A stretch of 64,000 nucleotides of DNA from Cenococcum geophilum 1.58 (Eukaryota > Ascomycota > Dothideomycetes > Gloniales > Gloniaceae), in NCBI GenBank assembly GCA_001692895.1, contig KV748229.1, forward strand, positions 1,115,112 through 1,179,111. The letters are read 5' to 3'. The position numbers and the translations under genes were made by a program. The notes beneath the pieces are model-generated. The model saw nothing but the letters and a program-made list of their open reading frames with translations, made no database searches and had not been told where the DNA came from. Shown piece after piece: positions 46,873 to 58,700 of the stretch (the first letter of the stretch is position 1; every line of letters starts with the position of its first letter).

Positions 46873-47156
46873 TATTATACCTTGTTACCTGTTATTTATG
46901 TGGCTCGCTTACCGTTCGTCCATAGTTCCACTGGTCCATCGCAGCCCGCGCTACCTCCTCTCTGGGTAGCCGTGACGCTTCCAATATAAGGGTTGTAACA
47001 CAAGGGACAATTAGAATGGCTCGTAAAACTTTTATATTTTCTTTAAGTAGATTGTATTTGATATCTAGATAGTGGCAGCAACGATAAGTATATGAATCAG
47101 TTAAAGTGGAGTGGGTATTAACATTATGTATTGATACTTGAATTACTCAAGACCAG

Positions 47157-48877
47157 TTATGCATGTCTATTCGCATCACATATCCTCTTCACGTTCCAAA
47201 CCACCAATCCTCTATCTCCGACCACTCTTTCTAGCGTCGGCCAGACGCCATCGTCCCCGAAATCAAGATCATCTAGATTGATATGCTGCCTATAACTCCA
47301 AAGCTCTTCCAAAGTAATTTCAGTTCCTGAATTAGGAAGGGTATACGGTTTAAGAAAGTAAGCGGATCTCGGAGCAACTAAATATACTAGCTCCTTGGAT
47401 TCGGTGATCGATTTTAGAGAAAATTTGTTCTCGCAGGATGTCACGGTTTTCAGCTGCTCCAGCATTGAGGGTCCCGGCATTCCCATCAAATCTTTGGTGG
47501 TTAGATACTCATTCTTCCCATTGAGGAGCCAGATAGGTGGACTGTATGTCTTCCACCAAAAGGCGTGCGCGACGTTGGCATCTTCCTTGGCAAGGTGGAT
47601 TTGCGTGGGCACTATCCCGCCTTGATGGTAGACACCCATCAGAATGCCCATGCAGACGTTGAAGATAATCCATGAGCCTATCCAAACACGAGTGAAGGTT
47701 TTGGGGAGACGAATTGAAGATAGAATTAAGGGAATAGCAGGGATCAGGAATCGCGCTTCTTGGTGAGGGAAGAAAGATAATAGCACAACTCCAGAGAGGG
47801 CAGAAACGAGTCGCCTTGTTTTGCGGGGATAGAGAAAGAGCAGAGGGAAGGCCGGCCCAAGAAGCTGAGGAAGGTTGACCAGAGCATGCTGGTAAAAAGG
47901 ATGTAGACCGTGTTTGGCGAGGTTAGTTGAAGCTGTATTGTATATCAAGTTGTTCAACGGTGTGATAATGGGGCGGTGGAATAGTGTCGAGAAGCGAAAG
48001 GGACCAGGCGTGTAGAACGTAGTATCAACGCTGACGGCAATGAATGCGGTTAAAATTGCAGAGATTGCTATAAAGACGAGTGAGAATGGTCTAAGAAAAG
48101 ATGTTAGTGGCGCGCATAGAAGGGGGGCCTACGAAACATACTTTCTCCGAAAATGTGGAAGAAGACTGAGTGCCGGGAAAAGTACGAAAGCAGGAAATGT
48201 GATGCGGTTGAAAACACCAATCACTACTAGAAAGCCTAGCACTGCAGAAGCAAACACCCCTGAGCGTTTCTAAAGTCAACCTATTAGTCGTTTGTATATT
48301 CAGTAAAAGGCGTCGGTTTGCGCCCACCTTATCCTCTACGATCCGGTCAATCAGCACCAAGGTCCAAGCAACCAGCAACGTTTCCAGCGAGTTGGAGAAG
48401 GTATGGGTTTGTAAAGTCCAGGTGACGTATGAGGAAGCTATCAGCAGGATAGCGACGCGATGCTGTCGCGGCGACTGTACCATCTCCAACACGGCCCAGT
48501 CTTCCAGAACGATGCTTAGTGTGAGCATCAACACGCGCAAAGTCCAATATCCTACAGATGGTGCGACCTCATCGTATCCAAATCCCTCGCGTAGCCATCG
48601 GAGTAGGTACATGGGCGAACCATAGGCGAGCCATAACGGGAACGTGCTACGGATGGGAGCATCGGTGGTGAACTCCCAAGTGAGATGAACAGGGTAAGAG
48701 AAAACGCGCCCTGATTAGAGAAACGTGTTAGCACCGTCCAGTGGCAGTGAGGAAGTTTGCAGGCCTACCAGCGATCACCTCCGGACCTTGAAAGTTCTCG
48801 TCCGGATGCAAGTAGCTCGGTGAGAGGGCGAAATAGATGCGAACTAGAATCAGCAGAAAATAGGCGAGCCTCCACAT
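47157..48877 (-). CDS. smp3: GPI mannosyltransferase 4 (Smp3/PIG-Z family, GT22)
   Basis: Adds the fourth, side-chain mannose to the GPI-anchor precursor in the ER membrane, using dolichol-phosphate-mannose. Four exons: 48877-48769, 48710-48328, 48269-48142 and 48090-47157; introns of 58, 58 and 51 bp with CTAAT/CTAAC branch points. They join in frame to 517 residues, close to the 516 of yeast Smp3. The first membrane segment runs straight into the lumenal [14 protein letters not shown] motif (H24 onward), which in GT22 enzymes carries the catalytic acidic pair. [12 protein letters not shown] (316-327) is the second family signature. Many hydrophobic segments fit a polytopic enzyme. Start chosen at the ATG that places the first membrane helix at the N-terminus. 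Neighbouring SKP1 is divergently oriented, about 1.1 kb away. Confidence 0.93.
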
Positions 48878-49952
48878 CTCGTCGCGAAAGTTAGTTCACA
48901 GAAGGTGGAGCAAGAAAAAAGAAATTGCATGGTGTGCTGTCTGGAGCTTTGTAATGCAATGGGAGATAGCTTGGTTGGGAGCTGTTAAGACAAAACGGAA
49001 AAACTGCTGCTGACGATGGGATTGGAAAATCCAGCCCGAAATATCTACATTTTGAGTACTGTATATACTTGAACGGCCAATATGGACAAGATCCGTTTTA
49101 TGTCCGACGCATAATAGCCGCAAACATCCCTTCTTGTCTCTGCATCTGCATCCAGTTCGCCCTGCCTTTGCCTTGGCGTTCTCGGAGTCACGTGCACTCA
49201 TGAAAGCCGTCTTTCGCAGCGTCTTACGATATGCTCTGCACGCAAAGAATTCATGATCGCAGGCGTAGCCCAACCCCTATATCGGTGGCCTGACAGGTCG
49301 GTAGTCTCGAGTGTGATGACTCTGTGGAGGCGAAACGTATTGCTTTGAGCCCGTGGAGTCGATGGTGCTTGTCCAAATCACTTTTCCGACCGAAGAGCTG
49401 AGTTCATCGGTTCAGGGCTTTGCGCGCTATGGGGATGACAAGGCTATGCCGCAATATAATAACAAGGCTGGCACCATTTGGGGGATCCGCCCTGCGAATA
49501 AGCCCAAATGGGCTTTCTAAACAGGTTTCTTGCAGACTGAGCAGCGAGTTCTCCGGCTTCGGAAATTCCTGTTAATCAAAAATGAAAATAAAAAAAGGCA
49601 CTGTGCGTTTCATAATAGGTAAAGTTTCTGAAAACAATGGGATAAGAGTCACAAGATAGTCTATTACTGTGGCAAGCACGCAACATTGTCGTCAGGACTT
49701 TGCAGTTGCCTTGAGCTAAACCGCTTCCGGACTAACCACACTACTTTGCCTCAGCGGCTTTGACTTCTGCCTTCACGAACCAAACCGCAGCTTCCCATTC
49801 ACCTCTGGCTTGGTCCATAAAAAGGCTAGCACTGCCTGCCTTCCACTTACTTGTCAACATCCGTTCGACATCCACCCTCGCACACAAACCGCAATCTCTT
49901 TACAACTCACAATCAACCGCTTACCTCACACTATCAACCCCACATATCCACA
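48878..49952. promoter_or_regulatory. Intergenic region between smp3 and skp1
   Basis: Divergent promoter region of about 1.07 kb. A 125-codon open frame on the minus strand (48896-49273) is Cys/Arg-rich with no recognisable domain and overlaps the probable smp3 leader, so I do not call it. A pyrimidine-rich, CA-repeated tract (49,840-49,950) lies just before the skp1 ATG and looks like its 5' leader. Confidence 0.5.
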
Positions 49953-50592
49953 ATGGCAGCGGCTTCAACTTCGGCCGCCGATGGCAGCAAGAAGATGATC
50001 ATACTCACTACCTCTGACAGCGTTGATATGCCCGTCGAGCGTGAGGTTGCAGAGCGATCGATTCTCATCAAGAACTTGCTCGAGGATCTTGGTGGGGAGG
50101 GTACAGAGCCTATCCCAATTCCGAACGTATGTCGCATCTGCGCTCTTCTCTATTTATAAATTCGTCGCTAACATCATTTCTATCTCAGGTCAATGAGGCT
50201 GTGATGAAGAAGGTCCTCGAATGGTGCGAGCAGCACCGGAAAGATCCTCCGGCGACCCAGGATGACGATTCTGACTCGCGCAAGAAGTCAACGGACATCG
50301 ACGAGTGGGATCAGAAGTTCATGCAGGTGGACCAGGAGATGCTCTTCGAAATCATTTTGGTACGTCACTTTATCAGCTTTTTGCATACCGTGAGACAAGA
50401 CTGACACTGCAACAGGCTGCCAACTATCTCGATATCAAGGCCCTGCTCGACGTCGGCTGCAAGACCGTCGCCAACATGATTAAGGGCAAGTCCCCGGACG
50501 AGATCCGCAAGACCTTCAACATTCAAAATGACTTCACACCCGAGGAGGAAGATCAGATTCGTCGCGAGAACGAGTGGGCCGAGGATCGTTAA
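49953..50592 (+). CDS. skp1: SKP1, SCF ubiquitin ligase adaptor
   Basis: Links F-box proteins to cullin-1 in SCF E3 ubiquitin ligases, in cytosol and nucleus. Three exons: 49953-50126, 50189-50359 and 50416-50592, with introns of 62 and 56 bp, all in phase 0; 173 residues. The N-terminal POZ-like fold starts [20 protein letters not shown] (14-33). A charged loop follows ([20 protein letters not shown]), then the dimerisation/F-box-binding part: [20 protein letters not shown], then [19 protein letters not shown] and the C-terminal signature [16 protein letters not shown]. All hallmark residues are present. Known in Aspergillus as sconC. Two F-box genes lie in the same window. Confidence 0.97.
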
Positions 50593-51260
50593 GCGATCGC
50601 GGCTCGATTTCTCTCTGGCTCACTCCAATATTAAAGCATGGCGCGGGTATCGTGGCTGCTGATGTGCATAACGATGGGAACGGTTCTTTGCTGGGTGTTC
50701 GGGGTCTTTCACTTTCCTTTTTTCTGCCACCGGGACTACTCTCCTAGATTTGCTTTGTACGTTGCGTCGAGGTCCGGCAATCCTCCACCCTCAAGCTCTC
50801 GTCTTTTACGTTTTGCTCGATAGCCCCAATTCACTTGGGTTTATTGGGCGGTCGCTCCCAGCTCAGGAAATGTCGTCGCAGCCAGGAGCGAGCGTAAATT
50901 CAGGTTATCGGGGTTTTCGGGTTTCGATATTCCCTGCAACACAGCGCCAAGCCTTAGCTTGCCCAAAAGTAAAACTTAATTTTTGTTGGTTCCTTTGCTG
51001 CCTGGGTGAGAATTTGCGACCAATAAATTTAGCGATCTTATAAGGGGCTTCGTTCAACGCCGGATTTGCAATGCGTACCAATAATACCAGGATTTAGAAG
51101 AGGCACGTGCCCGCTGGCCATAGCGGCTTGAATCTTTCCAGAGGAACCAGTTATTATTTTTTGAGCTTCCAAATGCTGTAGGATGTAATTTTATATACAT
51201 TGATTCTACACGGCCAATTACTTACAATTACCCTAAATACTTCTATAATCTTTTCTACTC
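50593..51260. other. Convergent intergenic region skp1/pgs1
   Basis: 3' regions of two convergent genes. Open frames at 50638-51043 are not protein-like. No other feature seen. Confidence 0.5.
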
Positions 51261-53212
51261 TTACAACGCCCCCCCAAGCACCGTAACAACCCACATGGCC
51301 AACCTCACACCCACCCCAACCTTCCTCTCGGGCCTCTCAAACTCCTCTCTTCCCACTGTCTTGGCCCACTCCTGCAACCACCGCTCCTCATCCCCCATCC
51401 TCTTCTTCAGTCCCTCATCCCCCGTGACCACCATGACATTCGCCTCAATATCCAACGAATAGCTGCGCTTCGTATAATTACTACTCCCAACCAGCGTCAC
51501 GCTCGGCGCCGGCTCCCGCGGCAGCGTGACCCACAGGCCCTTGGCATGGTACGTCCAGCCGCCGGGCTCGTTGACGGTGCCGCGACGCCACTCCTTCAGC
51601 TCGACCTGCGCGTCCAGCCCCGCGCGCCGCACCGCGTCCAGGAACCGCCGTGCCAGCAGCGTGTAGGCTGCCGGCAGCATCCCGGACACGCCCGGCGAGC
51701 CGTAGAACCCGTTGGCGTAGGGCGAGGCGGCGATGACGGTGCCGCGCGCTGGTGCGGTTGAGAGGAGCAGCCGGCGGAGGGGGGGTGACATGTTGAAGTA
51801 GCCGGCGGTGAAGGTCCAGCTGCTGTTTGCGAAGGGGGCCGTGCGTAGCGTGTGGAGGAGGGTGTGTAGGGCTAGGAGCTCGGTGGAGGCGTCTAGGGTT
51901 AAGAGGGGCGTGAACTGGAGGAGGGGGTAGATGAGGGTACTTGTTGTGCTGAGGGCGGGTCTGGGGGTGCGGGGTGGGGAGAGGAGAGGCGCGAGGAGGG
52001 TGGTGGCCTGGATCTTGAAGCCGGAGGGGTTGGAGAGCGGAGACGGGCCTGGGTTGCTGGGCGGCCACGTCATGGTGTAGCCGGCCGGTGAGGGGGAGGG
52101 TGAGATATGGTAGCTGAGGCTGCAGACGGTGGAGTGGATTTTGTGGAAGTAGGAGGTTATCTCTGCGGAGGAGAAGATGTGGTACCGGTCTTGTCGGTTG
52201 GTGAAGTAGTCGTTCGAGAGGTTAGCTCTGGAGGATATTAGCTGTTCGGGGTCCTTATATTGATGCGGGCTGTGTGGTAATGGCATACCCGGACATGATC
52301 AGCTCGTCATCTACGCCATAGAGCTTCATATGCTGGAGTCCCCATCCTTCATTGATGCGGCGAGGGACCATTTTCTTGCGCAGACCGGTGAGATTTGGGG
52401 TGTGGAACATGCATATTTCTACTCTCTGTGGTCCGAATTCCGCTACCAAGGGAGCAAGGAGAGAGGCACATGATGGATCTGGCGTTTCTCGGGTCCCTCG
52501 TAGAGCATCTGTTAGAAAAGATACTTGCAGCTCCGGATTTCTTCTTAGTGCTTCGCGAATTGTGGCGATCTAAAGAATATTGAGTTGCCGGGGCGCAAAA
52601 GGGGATTGACTACCCGTACCAATTCATGTTCGGTTTTCCCAATGTAGAGGGTTGAGAGATATATCCTTCTCTCGGCTTTTGATATTTTAGCCTATATCAG
52701 TCAATTAGACATAAAATATTTGGGAAATTACTAAGACCAACGGATGGTTCAGAGGACTCCGTGAGCGATACTTGAACACGAGGTGATAACTTTTCATAGT
52801 TCGAGGGAGATGAATATAAAACAAAAGAGAATGTGGCGATCTAAAAACCAGACAATAAACTTTTATATCTCCCTTAACTCAGGGATTGCTAGATGCGGAC
52901 GTTTTGTGAAATTATTTGATGTTTTAATGAAAATCCGGAAACAGTTGAGCTGACCTTGAGAGCCTCATAAAATTCTGCCGGGGACTGTAATATCTGGATT
53001 TGTGTCGGCTGAACCTCAAATCTAGGTGATATCTTGTCCAACTCTGTGGTAATGGTCCCCAGTAACGAGGTCCCTGACTGGGGCATAGGAGGCGTTGTAG
53101 GAGGCGCGCTCGATGTTGAATATTTCCTCGAAGCTCTCCGGGCGGATGCTCGACACCCGAACGCAAGGACACTCCTTGGTCTTGAGTATCTTACAATGCT
53201 CCGTACTATCAT
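51261..53212 (-). CDS. pgs1: CDP-diacylglycerol-glycerol-3-phosphate 3-phosphatidyltransferase (PGS1)
   Basis: Makes phosphatidylglycerophosphate from CDP-diacylglycerol and glycerol-3-phosphate, the committed step to phosphatidylglycerol and cardiolipin in the mitochondrial inner membrane. Four exons: 53212-52955, 52691-52620, 52569-52289 and 52227-51261; introns of 263, 50 and 61 bp. They join in frame to 525 residues (yeast Pgs1, 521). The N-terminus is Arg/Ser-rich without acidic residues, as in a mitochondrial presequence. Two phospholipase-D HKD motifs are visible: HMKLYGVDD (H190, K192) and YHAKGLWVTLP (H431, K433). RRIYLSTLYIGKTEHEL (94-110) and TDALRGTRE (130-138) are strong family signatures. 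The first intron is unusually long for this locus. Confidence 0.95.
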
Positions 53213-53398
53213 TCTCTTCAGGAAAAAATCAATGAAAGCAATTGTAGATTTGATTATTTTGGATGTTTTTCAGGTTTCCACGGGTTCGCATCGGGAATTG
53301 AAAATGCGCTAACTCCTATTCGTTCACGCTAAGGCATTCTTGGCACCTTCTCAGACCATCGTAACGGCTCGAGGCCTCAGAGAACAACACTCAGCGCC
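53213..53398. promoter_or_regulatory. 186-bp bidirectional promoter pgs1/NDUFA12
   Basis: The two ATG codons are 186 bp apart on opposite strands, so both genes must start transcription from this interval. No clear TATA box is seen. Confidence 0.7.
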
Positions 53399-54209
53399 AT
53401 GTCTACCTTGCTGAGGACGTTGCGGAATCTCCGCCGGATAGGCCTCAAGGTGGGTAACCTCATAGCTGCGCTGTTATTTCCGTTTCTGACTTCGTCGCTC
53501 TTGTAGGAATACGGCCACCAACTTCAGGTATCGCACTCTCCGAGACTTACGTTTCCCATGAGCAATTGATACTTATTTATACCGCTTGGTGATGTAGAAC
53601 ATTGGTCTGTAGTTCCTTTGGCAAACGTGCTTCAAGTGGGAAGGCTAACGTGGATTAAAGGCGATACCAAAGCCGGAACATTCATCGCAAAAGACCGATA
53701 TGGCAACAAGTACTACGAGAATCTGGTCGAAGAGCTTCCTTGTCAGTCCGTACAATCTTTTATATCATGACGCACAATTGACCGTACTGCGCAGTGAGAA
53801 CACGATGGGTGGACTATAAGGACAAGGAATATGATGCGTGAGTCCTTGAATTTGACATTGGCATCCATTAAGCTAATGCTGAATCTTTACAGAGCACAGA
53901 TAGAACCAGGCTGGTATGAGTAGCAGTCTCATACTAATTTGTCTACGCTCAACAGCTGACTCCCTGCTAGGCACGCCTGGATATCTTACATGGTTGACAA
54001 ACCACCCACGGAAGATCCTATACTTCAAAGGAGGGTTCGTGACTGGGAACCGAAGGAACACCGACCGACATTGACTTTGAGCCGCTCAGGATACAAGCCA
54101 TATAGCACGTAGGTTAAATTGATATCTTGCTATAGCATGAAGCTGACAACCCTCTAGAACTAAAAACAAGTACTTCCCATGGATACCTGTCGCAAAGGCG
54201 CGCCAGTAA
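53399..54209 (+). CDS. NDUFA12: NADH:ubiquinone oxidoreductase subunit NDUFA12 (B17.2)
   Basis: Accessory subunit of mitochondrial complex I in the inner membrane, important for late assembly. Eight exons: 53399-53449, 53507-53527, 53598-53604, 53661-53741, 53795-53837, 53893-53913, 53971-54108 and 54158-54209. The third exon is only 7 nt (AACATTG). Joined length is 414 nt, 137 residues, close to the roughly 145 of the human protein. Signatures: IGDTKAGTFIAKDRYGNKYY (25-44), RWVDYKD, PGWHAWISYMVDKPP, RPTLTLSRSGYKPYSTTKNK and the C-terminal PWIPVA. Introns are 49-70 bp and interrupt nearly every short block. No ORF caller would find it whole because no exon exceeds 138 nt. Divergent from pgs1. 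Confidence 0.93.
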
Positions 54210-55739
54210 GTTTCTGCGCATGGCTTAGGCATCTGTGTGGGGCTTGTAAATAGCTAGAAATGTATATTGGTTTGATTTGAAGATCAATTGCAACAGTCAT
54301 ATCTATTACACCATGGCTCAAGTGCTTTTTATCAGTTACACTCTGTCGTATTCTTCCCCCCATCGAATGCGAAGCGCAGATACAATACGGGGAAGAGCGA
54401 TTTGAAGAGAAAAAGGCGGTCCTAGTCTACGCTACTTCATCTCCGCCCTTTTAAACTTTGGAATTGATCATACCAGAACTTGCAGCGTCTAGCTTCGGCA
54501 CGAAAGTCAAACAGGCATAGTCAAAGTTTGCTGCGCCGTTGAAGTGCTACGCAAAATATGGCCCGCGCGCGAACACTAAAAACATCAACACGCGTCTCTA
54601 CCATTGTACCTCTACGCAAAATGCCGCTCTGCATGCGAGGGCCTTGCTGGAAAGAATACCTGGATTGTATTAGGCGACGATATAGTCAATATATATCAAT
54701 TTGGGGCTTTATTATCACGATATTGACGTGCAATTGCTTGATTAAATCTACAGCTTCATTTTGCCAAGGCGAGTCTTGATCCAGGCGATCTGGTTGGTTC
54801 GCTTACCGTAGCACCTTTATCAACGGCGCATGGGATAACTACAACAGAAAATTCAAAACTTGGTTGTTACCCTGTTAGCTGCAGCCATGATCTGTATGTA
54901 GACAACCGCGGAAGCGGAAGGTCATAAGGGGTACGCCGCCATGCACAATGTGCAGCGATAATGTAGAGGCGGGTCGTGAGTCAGAGCGGTGTGCTTATTT
55001 ATGCTCGTGGTGCCTTAGGAGTTCGATTTTAATAAACTTCTTCGGAGGATTATAATTCGCGCTTCGTCCTCCGCACCAAACGAAAATCATTCTACAGCAC
55101 CCAGGCGCGTCCGGTGGTTAGCGTGTTTTGTTAACTTTCCCTTAAAACAGTAAAAATACCAAAACTTCCCTTATGGGGAGGTCGTGCAGGCGTGGCTGCT
55201 CTAATCACTGGAGGTGAGAGGATGCTGTAAACCCTTGGCCGGTGCACGTCCCTTCAGTTCCTGCCTCTAAAAGACGTCACCCGAGCAGCCGTTTTACTAG
55301 TCGGAGGCGCAAAGGACCACCGAGTTCGCCTTCCCAAAGCACCCAAGCAATCGGTGAATCGCTGCAATTTCTTCCCATTCCCTTCGCCTATTCATCTCCA
55401 CATCTAAATGCGCTCCTCACGGTATTTATGACCAATTGCCCCAACACCAGCCGATGAGGACTCTGTCCCACTAATACAGAGCTCTCGGTGGTGGGCCATG
55501 TTCGCCCATTGTAAGCTCCCAATATGGGAGCGTGATGATTTCTCACGATGTTTTGAGCAAGAGTATGCGCCAGCTCCATCATTATGGACAATTCTCTGCT
55601 AATGCGATGATTTTAAAGCTATCTTCAAACACTATTCCCGCTTATCGTCTGCGACGCATCGCTCCTTTACCTGTCCCTCCAACTTTACCAGGCGGCAAAG
55701 CGGTCAAAAACTTATTCCAAATATTGCTTAGTAGACGAC
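54210..55739. other. Intergenic region upstream of the ABC transporter
   Basis: About 1.5 kb of normal-GC DNA. I looked for spliced genes on both strands and recognise none; open frames here are short and unlike known proteins. It presumably holds the ABC transporter promoter. Confidence 0.5.
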
Positions 55740-58700
55740 ATGAGTCACGGTTATGACGGTTCTGTTTCTGCGGGCTACCGGGATGGCTCTACTTATGATG
55801 AGGATGACAGCGACACGGATACCGATGAGTTTGAGCGAAACGAGCGCCTTGCTCTTCACCCCACCATCAGCCGGCGGACAGAGTCCACAATGGAAGTCAA
55901 TAAGCCACGGGGCGAAGTTCTGGTTGTAGTCATGGAAGAGCTGGCAGTCTTGGCCGAATTAGGTCTGCATATCGCGGTGCTGGTGACTGGAGCATGGGGC
56001 CATCGGGGAAGGACGGCAACAATTGCAAGTGTGGCCGTTTGGGCATATATCGCAGTCCTAGCATCCTTACGCTTGCTATTTTCAAGTTCGAGCAGATACT
56101 CCTTTCCCAGACTTTGGTATCATACGGCCTTCATCTACGGATTTCAGTGGGTCTTTATCACTTTAATGTTTCGCTCAGCAATCATACATCCTCGGTCGGG
56201 TCTTTCCCAGAAGCTAATTATCGCTGATTTTGCGTTAACAACTCTACTTTCCCTAATTGCATTAAATTCTCGAAAGGGCAACAAGGCTGTGGAGCTGGAA
56301 TATGAAGGGGATATCGAGCCCGCTAGAGAGCAAATCGCAAGCGTTCTATCTCTTGCTACTTTTGCATGGGTAGATGCTATTGTCTGGAAGGGGTTCAGAA
56401 AGACCTACGAACTTACAGACGTTTGGAATCTTGTTCCTAAAGACAAAGCGGGAACAGTGCTTGCCAACTACCATCAAGTTGAAAAGACTTCAATCCTTGC
56501 GTGGCATCTTCTCAAGTACTTCAAAAGAGGCCTTCTAATTCAAGCTGCATGGGCTTGCGGTTCGGGATTCTTGACTTTTGCGCCTACCTTACTTTTAAAG
56601 GCTATCTTGGAATATGTGGAGAATCCGGAATATACTCCTCGTAATGCCGCCTGGTTTTATGTGATCCTGCTCTTCGTTTCGGGATGCGCTTCAGCTCTGG
56701 CTGATGGGCAGGCGCTTTGGCTAGGTCGCAAAATTTGCATTAGACTTCGCGCTGTCATTATTGGAGAGATTTACGCAAAGGCATTAAAACGCAAAGCATC
56801 TGCGGGTACAGACAAGATCCTAGGCGAAGAAAAGAATAAGGCAGATGATGAATCTAAGCTGAAAGGCCTGAAGAGAATGATGACATTTGGGCGGCGCAAG
56901 AAGAAGACAACTGAAGATGTAAAAGCTGGAAGCCAGGAGACGGAGAAAGCTGACTCTCAAGTTACTACTGGAACAATCATTAATCTTATGGCAGTAGATG
57001 CCTTTAAAGTCAGCGAGATCTGCGCTTATCTCCACTTTCTTTGGGCAAACACTCCAGTGCAGGTCATTGTAGCCGTCGTATTGCTTTACCAAATCCTCGG
57101 ATACAGCTCCATAGCAGGCATTGGCATGATGGCATTATTATTACCAGTCAATCTCTTTATTTCCAAGCGATTTGCCAGCATTCAAAAGCTTATTCTCGCT
57201 GCGACTGATGCCCGGATCCATACTACGAATGAAGTTTTGAGCAATATCCGCATTATCAAGTACTTCGCTTGGGAGCAGCGCTTCTTAGGTCTTGTCAACG
57301 AAAAGCGCGCGGTTGAGCTTGCTCATTTGCGTAGGAGATATATACTATGGGCCGTAGCCGCGACTGTCTGGTCTGGGGCCCCTGTGCTTATCACGTTTCT
57401 ATCATTCTTCGTATATACGATGGTCGAAAAGAAAGATCTTATTCCTTCCGTTGCTTTCACCGCGCTTTCGCTCTTTCAGATACTGAGGATTCCCCTGGAC
57501 CAGTTGGCAGATATGGTAGCTCACGTCCAAGAGTCAAAAGTATCTGTCGATCGAATTGAGGAATATTTGAGCGAGCCGGAGACCGAGAAATATACCCAAC
57601 TCAATACCAAGGACCTCGATAATCATGGAGAACCTATAATTGGATTTGACGATGGCACCTTCAGCTGGGGTGGGAAAGGCCTGGAAGACAAAGCTGCCGC
57701 GGATGCTTTCAAGCTAATGGACATTGACATCAGGTTCCACGTCAATCAACTAAACGTTATCGTTGGGCCAACCGGATCTGGAAAGACGTCTCTTCTAATG
57801 GCTTTACTAGGAGAGATGACCAGATTGAAAGGCAGCGTATACTTACCTGGCGGGTGTAGCCGAGAGGACCTGAGAGCCGATCCCGAAACTGGCTTAACGG
57901 AAAGTGTTGCGTATTGTGCGCAGCAAGCATGGCTTGTCAATGATACTATCAAGGAAAATATTGTGTTTGCTAGCTCCTGGGATTCAAAGCGGTATAAAGA
58001 CGTCATCGTAGCGTGCTCGTTGCAAAGGGACCTCGAAATCCTTGATGCTGGCGATCAAACACTCGTTGGGGAAAAGGGTGTCACTCTATCAGGGGGACAA
58101 AAGCAACGGATATCGCTCGCTCGCGCATTGTACAGCAAAGCCCGCCATGTTCTCCTCGACGATGTACTCAGCGCCGTGGACTCTTACACAGCAAAATGGA
58201 TATTTGACCAGGCACTCTTAGGACCATTAATGTACCATCGAACTTGTATTCTTGTAACACACAGTGTAGGCCTGTGCTTGCCTCACTCGGAATACGCTGT
58301 GGTCCTTGATAGAGGTCGAGTTACTGCTCAGGGTACTCCAAACGAAGTAATAAATTCTGGAAAACTGAGCGAAGATCTTTCCAAATCCAGACCAGCATCG
58401 AGAGGACCTTCCAGAATACCCTCCGGAATTTCCTCAGATTCTGGCGGTGAAGAGGCCACAGGCGAGAACAGTCATCCAGACAGTACCGTAAATGGGGCTG
58501 CGAACGGATCTGCAAACGGTACTGCCGACCCGAAGAAGACGCCAGCCAGCAATACTCATGAAGAGAAAAAGGCCGAAGGTGGCGTTAAGTTGAGCATTAT
58601 CTTCCTATACCTACGATCTATGGGTTCTTGGTATTACTGGCTCGGTGCGGCAGCAATTTTTGCTGCCCAGCAGTTCTCTTCCGTTGCAACCAATGTTTGG

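Noticed and set aside
48896..49273. 125-codon minus-strand frame upstream of smp3
   Set aside because: No domain, and it lies in the probable smp3 leader/promoter; the Cys-rich look is not matched to any known cysteine pattern.
51481..52068. 195-codon minus-strand frame rich in Pro, His, Arg
   Set aside because: Out-of-frame shadow of pgs1 exon 4, caused by its high GC.
55015..55140. Possible tRNA-like stretch (GGTGGTTAGCGTG, GAGTTCGATTTTAA)
   Set aside because: The A- and B-box-like pieces are in the wrong order and spacing, and no cloverleaf can be folded.
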